Shown: positions 1 through 9,479 of the stretch, in pieces
Layout of the letters: each line of letters begins with the position of its first letter
Numbering within the stretch: position 1 is the first letter of the stretch
Assembly (NCBI GenBank): GCA_017859995.1
Contig: JAFJUR010000006.1
Coordinates: 1-36,886, forward strand
Reading direction: 5' to 3'
DNA length: 36,886 nucleotides
Origin: Holophagaceae bacterium
GTDB lineage: Bacteria > Acidobacteriota > Holophagae > Holophagales > Holophagaceae
Translations under genes and position numbers: made by a program
Notes under the pieces: generated by a model
What the model saw: only the letters and a program-made list of their open reading frames with translations
What the model was told of the DNA's origin: nothing
The model's database searches: none

Positions 1-150
1 CCCGTGGGCCACGTGAAGTCCCGCAAGGGCGACTGGACCATCCACCAGGGCGAGACCGGCCCCGTGGCCGCGAAGCTGCGCGAAGTGCTGCTCAACATCC
101 AGCATGGCCTCGCCCCCGACACCCACGGCTGGATGAAGAAGATCGTCTAG
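1..150 (+). CDS. ilvE: Branched-chain amino acid aminotransferase, C-terminal fragment (truncated by window edge)
   Basis: Frame 1 reads ...PVGHVKSRKGDWTIHQGETGPVAAKLREVLLNIQHGLAPDTHGWMKKIV*, resembling the C-terminus of class IV aminotransferases (GxxT..L..IQ.G...D..GWM..V). Confidence 0.75.
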   Translation, partial: PVGHVKSRKGDWTIHQGETGPVAAKLREVLLNIQHGLAPDTHGWMKKIV

Positions 151-168
151 TCCGATCCGTCGTCATGG

Positions 169-196
169 AAAGGGCCCGCCGACCGGCGGGCCCTTT
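169..196 (+). terminator. Rho-independent-type hairpin
   Basis: Perfect 12-bp stem AAAGGGCCCGCC-GACC-GGCGGGCCCTTT, 19 nt after the ilvE stop; serves + and possibly the convergent - gene. Confidence 0.85.
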
Positions 197-226
197 CGCG
201 TTCGGAAAATGTCAGAAGCAGAGCTT

Positions 227-1366
227 TCAGGGGTAGGTGAGGACGCTGGTGGCCGTGGCCCCGGCGCTCACCAGCACCTGGGTGCCCGTCTTCATGACTG
301 GCGCGGCGCCGCTGGTGCTGCGCTGGGCGGTGACGCCGTAGGTGCCCGGAGCCAGGCCCAGGATGCCCGCCTGGTCCTGGGCCAGGCCCGAGTCCATAGG
401 CTGAGAGCGCACGATGAGCGTCTGGGAACCGGTTCCGCCCGTGGACAGGGTCTGCCGCAATTCGCCCCAGGTTCCCTGGGTGGCGGTGGAGGCGGGCGTG
501 ATGGTGAGGGTGAGCGAGCCGGGTGTCTGCGGGGGGCTGAAGGCCAAGTTCACGGTGGTGGCCGTGGCGGTGGTGGCATTGACCGGCGCCGCCGCCAGGG
601 CGGCGTAGGCGCTGAGGGTGCTGGCGGGCTGGGCCACCACGAAGTAGAGGTTGCCCGTGGGCAGGCCTTCCAGCACGTAGTTGCCGGAGGCGTCCGTGAA
701 GGCCCGGCGCTGGACCGTGGCGAGGCCGCTGCCGTCCACGGTTTCCGCGAACACCTCCACCCCGGACAAGGCCGTGGCGCCGTCCCCGAGGTGACCGACG
801 ATGCGGGCGGTGCCCGCCAGGTCGAAGGCGCGGCCGGTGGCCTGAAAGGTGTGGGGTCCCCCGGCGCGGGCCTGCACGGCCTGCTGCCCGCTCAGCATGA
901 TGAGGGCCGACACGTTGGCGTTGCCGGAAACGGTGATGGGGCCGTTCACCACCGTGGTGGTGGGCATGCTCAGGGAAAGCTCGGTCCCGCCTGCGTTCAC
1001 GAGGTAGGCGGGAACATGGATCGCGGAACTGTAGTTCACCGTGGCCCAGGTGAGGCGGAACTGGGTGTAGGTGGCGGCGGTGACTGTCGTGGCGGGCAGG
1101 ATGCCCACGGCATGGCCGTTCTGCAGGGCCATCAGGTCGTAGGTGGCCTTGACGTTTCCGAGGGGAATCCAGGTGGCGCCATCGGCGGTCGCTTCCACCT
1201 TCTCGAGGCTCACCACGGCCTGGCTGTAGCCGGGGAAGCTGTCGCTGCCGAAGGCCAGGGCGAGGCTTCCCGTGGGCGTGGCGGTGCGGGTGAAGCCGCC
1301 GCCTCCGCCGCAGCCCAGGGTCATACCCAGGGAGAGCAGGCCGGCCAGGATGGATCGCACGTGCAT
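227..1366 (-). CDS. DUF4382-like lipoprotein with carboxypeptidase-regulatory-like segment
   Basis: Lipobox-like MHVRSILAGLLSLGMTLGCGGGGG; GSLALAFGSDSFPGYSQAVVSLEKVEATADG matches the DUF4382 pattern; FTDASGNYVLEGLPTGNLYFVV. Confidence 0.7.
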   Translation of the reverse strand: MHVRSILAGLLSLGMTLGCGGGGGFTRTATPTGSLALAFGSDSFPGYSQAVVSLEKVEATADGATWIPLGNVKATYDLMALQNGHAVGILPATTVTAATYTQFRLTWATVNYSSAIHVPAYLVNAGGTELSLSMPTTTVVNGPITVSGNANVSALIMLSGQQAVQARAGGPHTFQATGRAFDLAGTARIVGHLGDGATALSGVEVFAETVDGSGLATVQRRAFTDASGNYVLEGLPTGNLYFVVAQPASTLSAYAALAAAPVNATTATATTVNLAFSPPQTPGSLTLTITPASTATQGTWGELRQTLSTGGTGSQTLIVRSQPMDSGLAQDQAGILGLAPGTYGVTAQRSTSGAAPVMKTGTQVLVSAGATATSVLTYP

Positions 1367-1477
1367 GGGGGCTCCGGAAAAGGGGTCCAGATTCCAGTCT
1401 AGACCCGCGCCCCCCCTGCGGGTTCAAATCCCCCGCCCGCTTCCGGGTCAAGCGGGCCGACCCTCCGCGTGGTTCAC

Positions 1478-1870
1478 CTATTTGGCGCGGGATCGCCGAA
1501 GCTCGCTCTCGCGAATGACCTCGGTCATGTCGGCCGCGGGCCGGATCTCCCAAGGCCCCATCTTCACGCCGGGGTGGTTCGAGAGCAGCTGGATGGCATG
1601 GTTCAGGTCCCTGGCCTCCAGCATCAGCAGCCCGCCGAGCAATTCCTTGGTCTCGGCATAGGGACCGTCCGTCACGGACACCTTGCCGTTCTGCAGCCGT
1701 AGCATGGTGGCGGTTTCCGGGCCCTGAAGCCCCTCGCCGCCCGCCCAGTGGCCGTTCTTCTTCAGCACCTCGTCGTAGGCGAGGCAGTCGTCGATCATGG
1801 CGTTCTGTTCGCTCGGGGACAGGGTGCCCCATCGCTTGACATCGAGGTAGCCGAAGCAGATGTATTTCAT
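1478..1870 (-). CDS. YCII-related (DGPF-domain) protein
   Basis: MKYICFGYLDVKRWGTLSP...VTDGPYAETKELLGGLLMLEARDLNHAIQL: DGPF/YCII signature; ATG at 1870 with GGAGGAA RBS. Confidence 0.88.
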   Translation of the reverse strand: MKYICFGYLDVKRWGTLSPSEQNAMIDDCLAYDEVLKKNGHWAGGEGLQGPETATMLRLQNGKVSVTDGPYAETKELLGGLLMLEARDLNHAIQLLSNHPGVKMGPWEIRPAADMTEVIRESELRRSRAK

Positions 1871-1912
1871 GGGTGGTTCCTCCAGGGTGGGTTGGATGAC
1901 GTACACCCCCTA

Positions 1913-1939
1913 GTCGTTCGAAGGGGACCGGAATCGACA
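1913..1939 (-). promoter_or_regulatory. Putative ECF42-type promoter for the DGPF gene
   Basis: Minus strand TGTCGA (1934-1939) - 17 nt - CGAC (1913-1916), matching the reported ECF42 consensus (TGTCGA / CGA(T/C)C-like). Confidence 0.7.
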
Positions 1940-1952
1940 ACGGTTTGGAACA

Positions 1953-3206
1953 TTATTTCGGCAGCTCAGCCAGACGCCGCTCAAGCCATCGCCGTTCCGG
2001 TTCTTGCCGGGCCAGGCGCAGGGCCTGCTGGTAGGCCTGCCGGGCCTCGCCGGTTCTCTCCAAGCGGCGGAGGAAGTCAGCGCGCACCGAGTGGGCCAGG
2101 TGGTAGCCCTCCAGGTCGCCACCTCGGAGGATGGCCTCGACGAGGTCCAGGCCGGCCTGGGGGCCATCCCGCTTGGCCACCGCCACTGCCCGGTTGAGCG
2201 CCACCACGGGCGATGGTGCGATCCGCTCCAGCAGGCTGTACAGGCCGACCAGCTGGGACCAGTCGGTGGCCGCCTCCGCCGGGGCATCGGCATGAACCGC
2301 CGCGATCGCCGCCTGCAGCGTGTAGGGACCCAGTCGGTGCGACATCATCGCCTTGTCCAGCCACGCCTTGCCTTCCACCATCAGGGCGCGATCCCAACGC
2401 GAACGGTCCTGGTCCGCCAATAGGATCAGCTCCCCCTCCGGCGAGGTGCGCGCCGCGCGACGCGATTCGTGCAGCAGCATCAGGGCGAGGAGCCCCATGG
2501 CTTCAGGCTCCGGCAACAGCTCGTTGAGCAGGCGCCCCAGCCGGATCGCTTCGCCTGAAAGATCAGACCGCGTCAGCGCCGCGCCCGAGGAGGCGGAGTA
2601 GCCTTCGTTGAATACCAGGTAGATCACCCGCAGCACGGCGTCCAACCGGTCGGGCAGCTCGGCGCGGCCTGGCACTTCGTAGGGAATGCGGGCGTCGCGG
2701 ATTTTCGCCTTGGCGCGGACGATGCGCTGGGCAAGCGTCGCGGGGGCGGTGAGGAAGGCGCTCGCGATTTCCTCCGTCGTCAGGCCGCAGACCTCGCGGA
2801 GGGTCAGGGCGATGGAGGCGTCACGGGGGAGCGCCGGATGGCAGCAGGTGAAGATGAGCCGGAGGCGGTCGTCCTCCACGGTCGCCTCGTCCAGATCCAG
2901 GATGCCTGAGACGGAATCGTCGGAGGGCTCGGCGAGGGATTCCAGCGGCGTGCTGAACCTGGCGCGCTGTCGCAGGCGATCAATGGCCTTGAACCGGCCG
3001 GTGGAGACGAGCCATGCACGGGGATGGTCCGGCAGGCCCTGCCTCGGCCAGATCTCGAGCGCCGCGGCAAACGCGTCATTCAAACCGTCCTCGGCCAGGT
3101 CGAAATCACCGAGCAGGCGAATCAGGGTGGCGAGGATCCGCCGCGACTCGGTGCGGAAGAGCGCATCCAGCAATTCCGGAATGCCCTCAGAGGGCATCGC
3201 GGCCAT
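1953..3206 (-). CDS. ECF RNA polymerase sigma factor, ECF42-like with long C-terminal extension
   Basis: 417 aa; [87 protein letters not shown]-terminal TPR-like extension. Confidence 0.92.
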   Translation of the reverse strand: MAAMPSEGIPELLDALFRTESRRILATLIRLLGDFDLAEDGLNDAFAAALEIWPRQGLPDHPRAWLVSTGRFKAIDRLRQRARFSTPLESLAEPSDDSVSGILDLDEATVEDDRLRLIFTCCHPALPRDASIALTLREVCGLTTEEIASAFLTAPATLAQRIVRAKAKIRDARIPYEVPGRAELPDRLDAVLRVIYLVFNEGYSASSGAALTRSDLSGEAIRLGRLLNELLPEPEAMGLLALMLLHESRRAARTSPEGELILLADQDRSRWDRALMVEGKAWLDKAMMSHRLGPYTLQAAIAAVHADAPAEAATDWSQLVGLYSLLERIAPSPVVALNRAVAVAKRDGPQAGLDLVEAILRGGDLEGYHLAHSVRADFLRRLERTGEARQAYQQALRLARQEPERRWLERRLAELPK

Positions 3207-3352
3207 GGGCCCTCCCTCGCCGGACGGGCACCGCCGTGGCGCCTGCCGGCGCCACCAGGCAGGAATGGTTGGGCCCCTGGGCCAGAGATCCGGTGGACAT
3301 CACGGCAGGCATGTTACCAACGGCTCCTGCCTTCCCTCTCCGTCTCGGCACG

Positions 3353-3374
3353 AAAAGCCGCCCGAAGGCGGCTT
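3353..3374 (-). terminator. Intrinsic terminator of tRNA-Ser(TGA)
   Basis: Minus strand AAGCCGCC-TTCG-GGCGGCTTTT: 8-bp stem, TTCG tetraloop, T-run. Confidence 0.85.
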
Positions 3375-3378
3375 CATC

Positions 3379-3468
3379 TGGCGGAGGGAGCGAGATTCGA
3401 ACTCGCGGTGAGCTCACACCCACGACGGTTTTCAAGACCGTTGCCTTAAACCGCTCGGCCATCCCTCC
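3379..3468 (-). tRNA. tRNA-Ser (anticodon TGA), CCA encoded
   Basis: Reverse complement GGAGGGATGGCCGAGCGGTTTAAGGCAACGGTCTTGAAAACCGTCGTGGGTGTGAGCTCACCGCGAGTTCGAATCTCGCTCCCTCCGCCA; class II variable arm. Confidence 0.96.
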
Positions 3469-3512
3469 CTGCCTCCATCTTGAAGGCTGGGCGCGGGTCT
3501 GGGCAAGAAGCC

Positions 3513-3541
3513 TTGTGCGGGCGGGGGTCCAACGGTAATCT
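3513..3541 (+). promoter_or_regulatory. Putative sigma-70 promoter of tRNA-Ser(GCT)
   Basis: TTGTGC - 17 nt - TAATCT, about 10 nt before the tRNA 5' end. Confidence 0.55.
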
Positions 3542-3551
3542 GGTGGACCTT

Positions 3552-3644
<93 letters not shown>

Positions 3645-3648
3645 CCAC

Positions 3649-3672
3649 GCCGCCCCGCGACCGCGGGGCGGC
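3649..3672 (+). terminator. GC-rich hairpin downstream of tRNA-Ser(GCT)
   Basis: GCCGCCCCGCG-AC-CGCGGGGCGGC, 11-bp arms; no strong U-run. Confidence 0.55.
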
Positions 3673-3905
3673 TTCGCGCATGGCGGAGCGGCTTCGCTCG
3701 CGGCGTTCGCGGGCGGGATGCGCCCCTGGCCGGTGCCGCGGTGGGAAGGACACACATTGGCAGGCATCCGAGGCCTCGGCTCCGGTTCTGCCCCTGATTC
3801 GGAAAACCTCGTCCCTCAGGGCCGGGGAGTGGCGGCAGAAGAGGCGTCTCCTGAGCAGATGTTCCGACTATTCAGGTCTGGCACAGGCGAGAGGAGTCGA
3901 ATCCC

Positions 3906-4364
3906 ATGAAGGTCGTGCTCCACACCCCCTCGGGCGACACCGGCGACATCTCGGACTGGGTCGCCCGGTTCAGCGAAGGCTGGGCTGCGGGCAGCCGCTG
4001 CACCGATCAACTGGTGAACCTGCTGGGCCCGGAGGTGCGGCTGGTGGCGCCGGGGCTGCGTTCCACCCGGGGGCGGGTGGCCGCCCTGTCAGCCTTCCGG
4101 AAGACCTTCGAGGTGCTGCCGGACCTGACTGCCCAGGTGCACCGTTGGAGCGCCACGGGAGAGGCGCTCTTCCTGGAGATGACCTTCCGGGCCACCATCG
4201 GGGGCCGTGTCCTGGAATGGCATTCCGTGGACCGCGTGCTCTTCCATGACGGGGTGGCCGTGGAGCGCGTCGCCTACTTCAACCCGCTCAAGGTGCGGCG
4301 TGCCTTCCTCCGGAGCCCTGCGGGCTGGCTGCAGCTCCTCCGCCGGAAGCTGAAGGGCCTGTAG
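3906..4364 (+). CDS. SnoaL/NTF2-like domain protein
   Basis: 152 aa, FSEGWAAGSRCTDQLVNLLGPEVRLVAPGL...EMTFRATIGGRVLEWHSVDRVLFHDGVAVERVAYFNPL, NTF2-fold pattern. Confidence 0.7.
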   Translation: MKVVLHTPSGDTGDISDWVARFSEGWAAGSRCTDQLVNLLGPEVRLVAPGLRSTRGRVAALSAFRKTFEVLPDLTAQVHRWSATGEALFLEMTFRATIGGRVLEWHSVDRVLFHDGVAVERVAYFNPLKVRRAFLRSPAGWLQLLRRKLKGL

Positions 4365-4380
4365 GCCGAAACGGGCGGGG

Positions 4381-5697
4381 TCATTGCCGAGGCAGGCCCA
4401 GGGTGGCCTTGGCTCCCTGGCGGTCGGCGCGGTTCGCGAGGGTGAGCGTTCCACCATGGGCCTCGGCGATCTGGCGGCTCAGCGCCAGGCCGATGCCAGA
4501 CCCGTCCGGTTTCGTGGTGAAGAAGGGCACAAACAGGTTGGCCGGGTTTGCCAGACCCGGTCCCTCGTCCAGCACCTCGACCTCCAGCCAGGAAGGATGA
4601 GCCTGCCAGCGGAGGGTGACCGCCCCGCCAGTTTGCTGTGCGGCCTCCACCGCATTGCGAAGCAGGTTGATGAGCACCTGATCCAGCTGGTCGCCATCGG
4701 CCACGAGGGTCAGATCCGGACCGGGCTCCAGGCGCACCGGCTGACGGTTCTCCAGCTCCACCGCTCGCCGGATCCAGGGGCCGACTTCCAGGGGTCGCCG
4801 CTGGGGAGGTGGCAGCTTCGCCAGCTTGGCGTAGGCGTCCAGGAAGCGCTTCAGCGCCTCGCTCCGGCCAGCGATGATGCCGAGGCCCAGGACCAGGTCC
4901 TCCTTCAGGTCCGCAGGGGGAGGTTCCTGGTGGAGCAGGGTGCCGAGGCTTCCGGCCAGGCTATGGATGGGCGCCAGTGAATTGTTGATCTCGTGGCTGA
5001 GCACTCGGATGATGCGCTGCCAGGCTTGGCGCTCCTCCTCGCGGAGGGGCCGCGTCAGATCAGAGAGCACCAGCAGGCGGTGTGGCTGGCCAGCCTGGCG
5101 GAACAGGCTCCGCCGTACCTCCCAACGGCCCGTGTGGCCAGGGAAGGTCATGGCCGCCGCGCTGTCGGCGGGCCCGGCCAAGGCCTCCTCCAGCCCCAGC
5201 GTCCCGGCGGATTCGCCCAGGGCGCGCTCCCTGGGCCGGGCGAGGAAAGCCTCTCCGGCCCGGTTCAGGAGACAGAGGCGGCCCCCTGCATCGAAGGCAA
5301 ACAGGGCCACGTCCATCTCGGCCATGACGGTCCGAAGCAGGGCCGAGGCGTCACGGGCGCCGAGGCGCTGCTGCTGGAACTGCTCGGCCAGATTGTTCAG
5401 TTCGACCATGGCCTGGTGGAGGGCATCCCCTCCCCCGGTGTCGCGGGCCCGGAAGGAATAGTCCCCTTCGCGCAGTGCCGCGAGCAGGTTGGCGAGGGTC
5501 TGCCAGGGGCGAAGGGCCCGCTCCTGCAGCCGGGCAGACATCCGCCACCAGACCGCAGCCGCGGTCGCGGCCAGGGCGGCCCGGAGGGGCCAGGGCCACG
5601 GGGCGACGGCAAGAAGGCCGCCGGCGAGGAGGAGGGCCGGGCCGCCTGCCATCAGCGAGAGCCCCTGGAGCTGGCGGTCGTGGGCAAGCGGCTTCAT
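4381..5697 (-). CDS. Sensor histidine kinase (NtrY-like, PAS + HisKA + HATPase)
   Basis: 438 aa; H-box RIIRVLSHEINNSLAPIHSLAGSL, N-box QVLINLLRNAVEAA, G-boxes VEVLDEGPGL and GSGIGLALSRQIAEAHGG; overlaps RR by 4 bp. Confidence 0.92.
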   Translation of the reverse strand: MKPLAHDRQLQGLSLMAGGPALLLAGGLLAVAPWPWPLRAALAATAAAVWWRMSARLQERALRPWQTLANLLAALREGDYSFRARDTGGGDALHQAMVELNNLAEQFQQQRLGARDASALLRTVMAEMDVALFAFDAGGRLCLLNRAGEAFLARPRERALGESAGTLGLEEALAGPADSAAAMTFPGHTGRWEVRRSLFRQAGQPHRLLVLSDLTRPLREEERQAWQRIIRVLSHEINNSLAPIHSLAGSLGTLLHQEPPPADLKEDLVLGLGIIAGRSEALKRFLDAYAKLAKLPPPQRRPLEVGPWIRRAVELENRQPVRLEPGPDLTLVADGDQLDQVLINLLRNAVEAAQQTGGAVTLRWQAHPSWLEVEVLDEGPGLANPANLFVPFFTTKPDGSGIGLALSRQIAEAHGGTLTLANRADRQGAKATLGLPRQ

Positions 5698-7046
5698 CCG
5701 CTGATCCCGAGTTTCTGAAGGCGGCGATACATGGCGCTGCGGCTGAGGCCGAGGGCCTCGGCGGCGGCCGAGGCCGTGCCAAAGCGGGCGAGGGCCTTGC
5801 GGACCAGGAGACCTTCCATGTCCTCGAGGCTCAGGTCTCCGGTGTCCAGGGATGCCTGCGGCCTGTCGAGCATGAGGTCGGAGGGACGGATGTGGTCGGA
5901 GGATCCCAGCAGGACCGCGCGTTCCATGGCGTGGTCGAGTTCCCGGACATTGCCCGGCCAGCGATGCTGCTCCAGAGCGCGCAGGGCGGCCTCGTCGAGG
6001 CGACGCGGGGGTTTCCGGTACCGCTGGGCGTGCCGCGCCAAGAAGGCCGAAGCCAGCGGCCCCACATCCTCCCGCCGCTCACGCAAGGGCGGAAGGTGCA
6101 GTTCGATGGTATTGATCCTGAAACGAAGGTCCTGGCGGAACCGCCCGGCTTGCACTTCCGCGGCAAGGTCGGCATTGGTGGCGGCCAGCAGGCGCACATC
6201 GGTCTTCAGGGTGGTCGAGGATCCCACCCGCTCGAACTCCCCCGTTTCGAGGACGCGCAGCAGGCGGGCCTGGAGGGAGAGGGGGGCGTTGGCGATCTCA
6301 TCGAGGAAGAGGGTTCCTCCATCGGCTAGTTCGAAACGGCCGGCCCGGGGCGATTTCGCATCGGTGAAGGCGCCTTTCACATGGCCGAAGAGTTCGCTTT
6401 CCAGAACGCCTTCAGCCAGGCCTCCCGCGTTCAGGGTGAGGAAAGGCTGTGCGGCCCGGTTCGAGGCGGCGTGCAGCACCCGGGCCGCCAGGGACTTTCC
6501 GGTTCCGTTCTCGCCGGTGATGAGCACGTTGGCATCGCTGGGCGCCACTTTCCGAAGCAGCCCCAGGAACGCCTGCATGGCGGGCGATTCGGCCACCAGG
6601 GGCGGGATGCCATCGCCGCGAAGGAGCGCGTTTTCCGCCTCGAGCCGCTGGTTGCGGCGCAGTGCGGAGGACAGCTCCGCCTGAACCCTGAGTGTCGCCA
6701 AAAGCCGGGCGTTGTCCCAGGGTTTCTGGACGAAATCCTTTGCGCCCCTCCGCATCGCCTCCACCGCCAATTCGATGCTGCCAAAGCCCGTCATGACCAC
6801 GACCGGGAGCTGGGGATCCAGGGCCTGCACCTGAGCCAGCAGGTCCATGCCCTCCTGGCCGGAAGTGGTATCGGCGCGGAAATTGAGATCCATCAGGAGG
6901 AGGTCGGGCCGCCTCGCGTCAAGCGCGGACAGGGCGGCGGCCGGCGTACCGGCGCGGTCCACCGAATAGCCCTCTCCCTTCAACAGGAGGCGGAGGGCTT
7001 CCTGCACGTCCACATGGTCATCGGCGATGAGGATGCGGGTGGGCAT
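5694..7046 (-). CDS. Sigma-54-dependent response regulator (NtrC family)
   Basis: REC domain ILIADDHVDVQEAL...DLLLMDLNF; AAA+ GENGTGKSLAARVLH, GAFTDAKSPRAGRFELADGGTLFLDEI; Fis-type HTH SAAAEALGLSRSAMYRRLQKLGI. Confidence 0.94.
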   Translation of the reverse strand: MPTRILIADDHVDVQEALRLLLKGEGYSVDRAGTPAAALSALDARRPDLLLMDLNFRADTTSGQEGMDLLAQVQALDPQLPVVVMTGFGSIELAVEAMRRGAKDFVQKPWDNARLLATLRVQAELSSALRRNQRLEAENALLRGDGIPPLVAESPAMQAFLGLLRKVAPSDANVLITGENGTGKSLAARVLHAASNRAAQPFLTLNAGGLAEGVLESELFGHVKGAFTDAKSPRAGRFELADGGTLFLDEIANAPLSLQARLLRVLETGEFERVGSSTTLKTDVRLLAATNADLAAEVQAGRFRQDLRFRINTIELHLPPLRERREDVGPLASAFLARHAQRYRKPPRRLDEAALRALEQHRWPGNVRELDHAMERAVLLGSSDHIRPSDLMLDRPQASLDTGDLSLEDMEGLLVRKALARFGTASAAAEALGLSRSAMYRRLQKLGISG

Positions 7047-7055
7047 GGCAGCAGG

Positions 7056-9437
7056 TTACTCGCTTCGCAGCGCCGTGGCCGGATCCACCCGGGCGGCCCT
7101 GAAGGCCGGAAGGAGACAGGCCGCAAGGGCGGCAAGGATTAGCAGCACCGCGGCACCCAGAGGCCCCAGGAGGCCGGGATCCGGGAGTTCCACGACCCGT
7201 GCCTGGACGCCGCGGGTGAGTGCCAAGCCCAGCAGAAAACCGGCGGCGCCTCCCATCGCGGCGAGTCGGGTTGACTCTTGGAGCACCATGAGGAGGAGGT
7301 CCCGGGTCGTGGCGCCGAGGGCTGAGCGCACGCCGAATTCTCCTCGCCGTTCAGAGGTGTTCGCGGCCACGAGCCCAAACACGCCGCCCCCGGCCAGGAG
7401 GAGGGCCAGCACCGCGAACGCGGAGAAGAAGGCGCGGATCATTCGCTGGGGACCGAGGATGGCATTCATGTTTGCCTCCAATGGCCCGAAGTGGTGAATG
7501 GCCAGGCCCGGGCTGACCTCCCTCAGGACCTCGCGCATAAGCTCCTCGCTGGGACCTGGGCCGTCCGTCCGGATGACGGCGTGGAGCGTGCGGTACCACA
7601 GCGGCCCGCTCTGCGCGTTTGAAAGGTAGAACACCATGGGCGCCGGCTGGCCAGGGCCGAACTCCAGGTAGTCGTCGATCTCGCCCACCACGGTCACGGG
7701 GCCGCCGATGTCTACCTGGCGGCCGATGGGATCCGCGGATCCAAAGCAGGCGCTGGCGAGGCCACGGGTGAGGATGGCCACGCGGGGGTGGGCCGGGTCG
7801 TCCTCTTCGGTGAAATCCCTGCCGCGTCGGAAGCGCATGCCGAGGGCTGGCAGCGAGCCCGGGCCGGCTCCGCGCGCTTGCGGACCCAGCCTCTCGGTGC
7901 TGCCCAGGGCGCTCATGCCCAGGTCGCTCTTGAATCCGGTCATGGGCACGTTGTTGAACAACCCCGCAGCCTTCACCCCCGGAAGTTGCCGCAATCGATC
8001 CAGGAGCTGCTGCTGCAGGGCGTTGAACCTGCCAGGGTCTTGCAGGACGTCACGAGCTGGGCTGATCCGGAAAGACCAGGCCCCTTTGGGCTGGAATCCC
8101 GGATCCTTGGCCAGGAGCAGCCCAATGCCGCCCTGCAGCCAGGCGGCCACGCCGAGGGTGGCCGCCGCGAGCGCAAGCTGGCCGAGCACCAGACCCCGAC
8201 GAAGGTTGCGCTGGCCGCCGAGGAGCCCTCGGCCTTGTTCCCGAGCCGCCTGCCCCAGGTTCGTGGCTGGCTGGCTGGCCAAGGCGCACAGGGCGCCAAG
8301 CAAAGGGCCGAGGATGACAGCGGCAGAGATCGAGGCGGCATCAAGACGGAGACCATCCAGGGGGAGATCCCGCAGGCCCCATTGCATTGCCTGACCGGCC
8401 GGACTCAGGGCGAGGTGCCCGAAGAGCAGGCCCAGGAGGGCGCCGCCGAGACCCAGCAGGGCGCCCTCCGTCAGCACGTGGCGACGCCACTCCAGCGGGG
8501 TGGCCCCCAGCGCGAACCGCACGGTCCACTCCTGCCGGCGGGCGGAGGCCCGGGCCACCAGCAGGGCCGAGGCGTTGAACACGGCCATGGCCAGGAGCAA
8601 CAGCACCGCGAGATCGAGCGCCGCGAGGACCTTGAGACCTGATCCGAGCCAGTCTTCGATGAGGGGGTTGCACCCGTAGCCGTATCTGCCCGCGGTCAGA
8701 TCCGAGGCGTACTCGGGTTGCAGAACCGCCAGCTGGTCGCCGAACCGGGCCATGTGCGCGCGCACTTGAGCGAGGGTGGTGGCGGGGCGAAGGCGGGCGA
8801 ACACCCTCAGGTAGTGGGCGCCGAAGTTCGCCCGCTGAGCTGGCGACACGGCGAGAGGCTTGAAACATTGGGATCCCAGCGGCGTGTGGAAATCCTTGGG
8901 CAGCACGCCCACGACCCGATGCGGCCTCCCATCCAGGTCCAGGAGGCTTCCGAGAACCCCCGGGTTCCCCCCAAAGCGGCGCATCCAGTACCCGTGGCTG
9001 AGGATCAGAACCTCGCTCTGGCCGGGAGTTTCATCAGCGGAGCTAAAGTCCCGGCCCAGGAACGGAACCACCCCCAGCACCTGGAAGAAATTGGCGGTCA
9101 CGCGTTCGAGATGCACGAATTCCGGCGTGTCGCCCGCCACGTTTCCCTGGGTGGGATCTGTGGCGGCCACGCCCTCAAAGACGTCATGCCCGGTCCGGAA
9201 CAGCTCCAGTTCGCCGTAGGAAGGCGTGCCGTGGCGCTCAGGGCGGTCCATCCGACCATTCCAGAGGGCAACCAGCCGATCCGGGTGGGCCACTGGAAGG
9301 CTTCTCAGCAGCAGGCTTCGACGAAGGGCGAGCATCCAGACCAGTCCGCCCAGGCCGATGCCCAGAAGCAGCATCGCGGGAATGGATGTCTTGGGGTCGC
9401 GGATGAGGCTGCGTGCCAGCTGTTTCAATCGGGACAT
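7056..9437 (-). CDS. ABC transporter permease, MacB/FtsX type with duplicated FtsX domains (ADOP-like)
   Basis: 793 aa; MacB periplasmic-core-like segment; two FtsX-like segments (LLLLAMAVFNASALLVARASARRQEWTVRFALGAT and LLLAGGGVFGLVAANTSERRGEFGVRSALGAT). Confidence 0.88.
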   Translation of the reverse strand: MSRLKQLARSLIRDPKTSIPAMLLLGIGLGGLVWMLALRRSLLLRSLPVAHPDRLVALWNGRMDRPERHGTPSYGELELFRTGHDVFEGVAATDPTQGNVAGDTPEFVHLERVTANFFQVLGVVPFLGRDFSSADETPGQSEVLILSHGYWMRRFGGNPGVLGSLLDLDGRPHRVVGVLPKDFHTPLGSQCFKPLAVSPAQRANFGAHYLRVFARLRPATTLAQVRAHMARFGDQLAVLQPEYASDLTAGRYGYGCNPLIEDWLGSGLKVLAALDLAVLLLLAMAVFNASALLVARASARRQEWTVRFALGATPLEWRRHVLTEGALLGLGGALLGLLFGHLALSPAGQAMQWGLRDLPLDGLRLDAASISAAVILGPLLGALCALASQPATNLGQAAREQGRGLLGGQRNLRRGLVLGQLALAAATLGVAAWLQGGIGLLLAKDPGFQPKGAWSFRISPARDVLQDPGRFNALQQQLLDRLRQLPGVKAAGLFNNVPMTGFKSDLGMSALGSTERLGPQARGAGPGSLPALGMRFRRGRDFTEEDDPAHPRVAILTRGLASACFGSADPIGRQVDIGGPVTVVGEIDDYLEFGPGQPAPMVFYLSNAQSGPLWYRTLHAVIRTDGPGPSEELMREVLREVSPGLAIHHFGPLEANMNAILGPQRMIRAFFSAFAVLALLLAGGGVFGLVAANTSERRGEFGVRSALGATTRDLLLMVLQESTRLAAMGGAAGFLLGLALTRGVQARVVELPDPGLLGPLGAAVLLILAALAACLLPAFRAARVDPATALRSE

Positions 9438-9479
9438 GCGGGGCTCCGGAAGGCGGGCGTGGGGCGTTTCCGAGGTGGG

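Noticed and set aside
147-1940. 597-aa minus-strand ORF covering the DUF4382 and YCII genes
   Set aside because: His/Arg/Pro/Gly-rich frame overlapping two recognisable genes in another frame.
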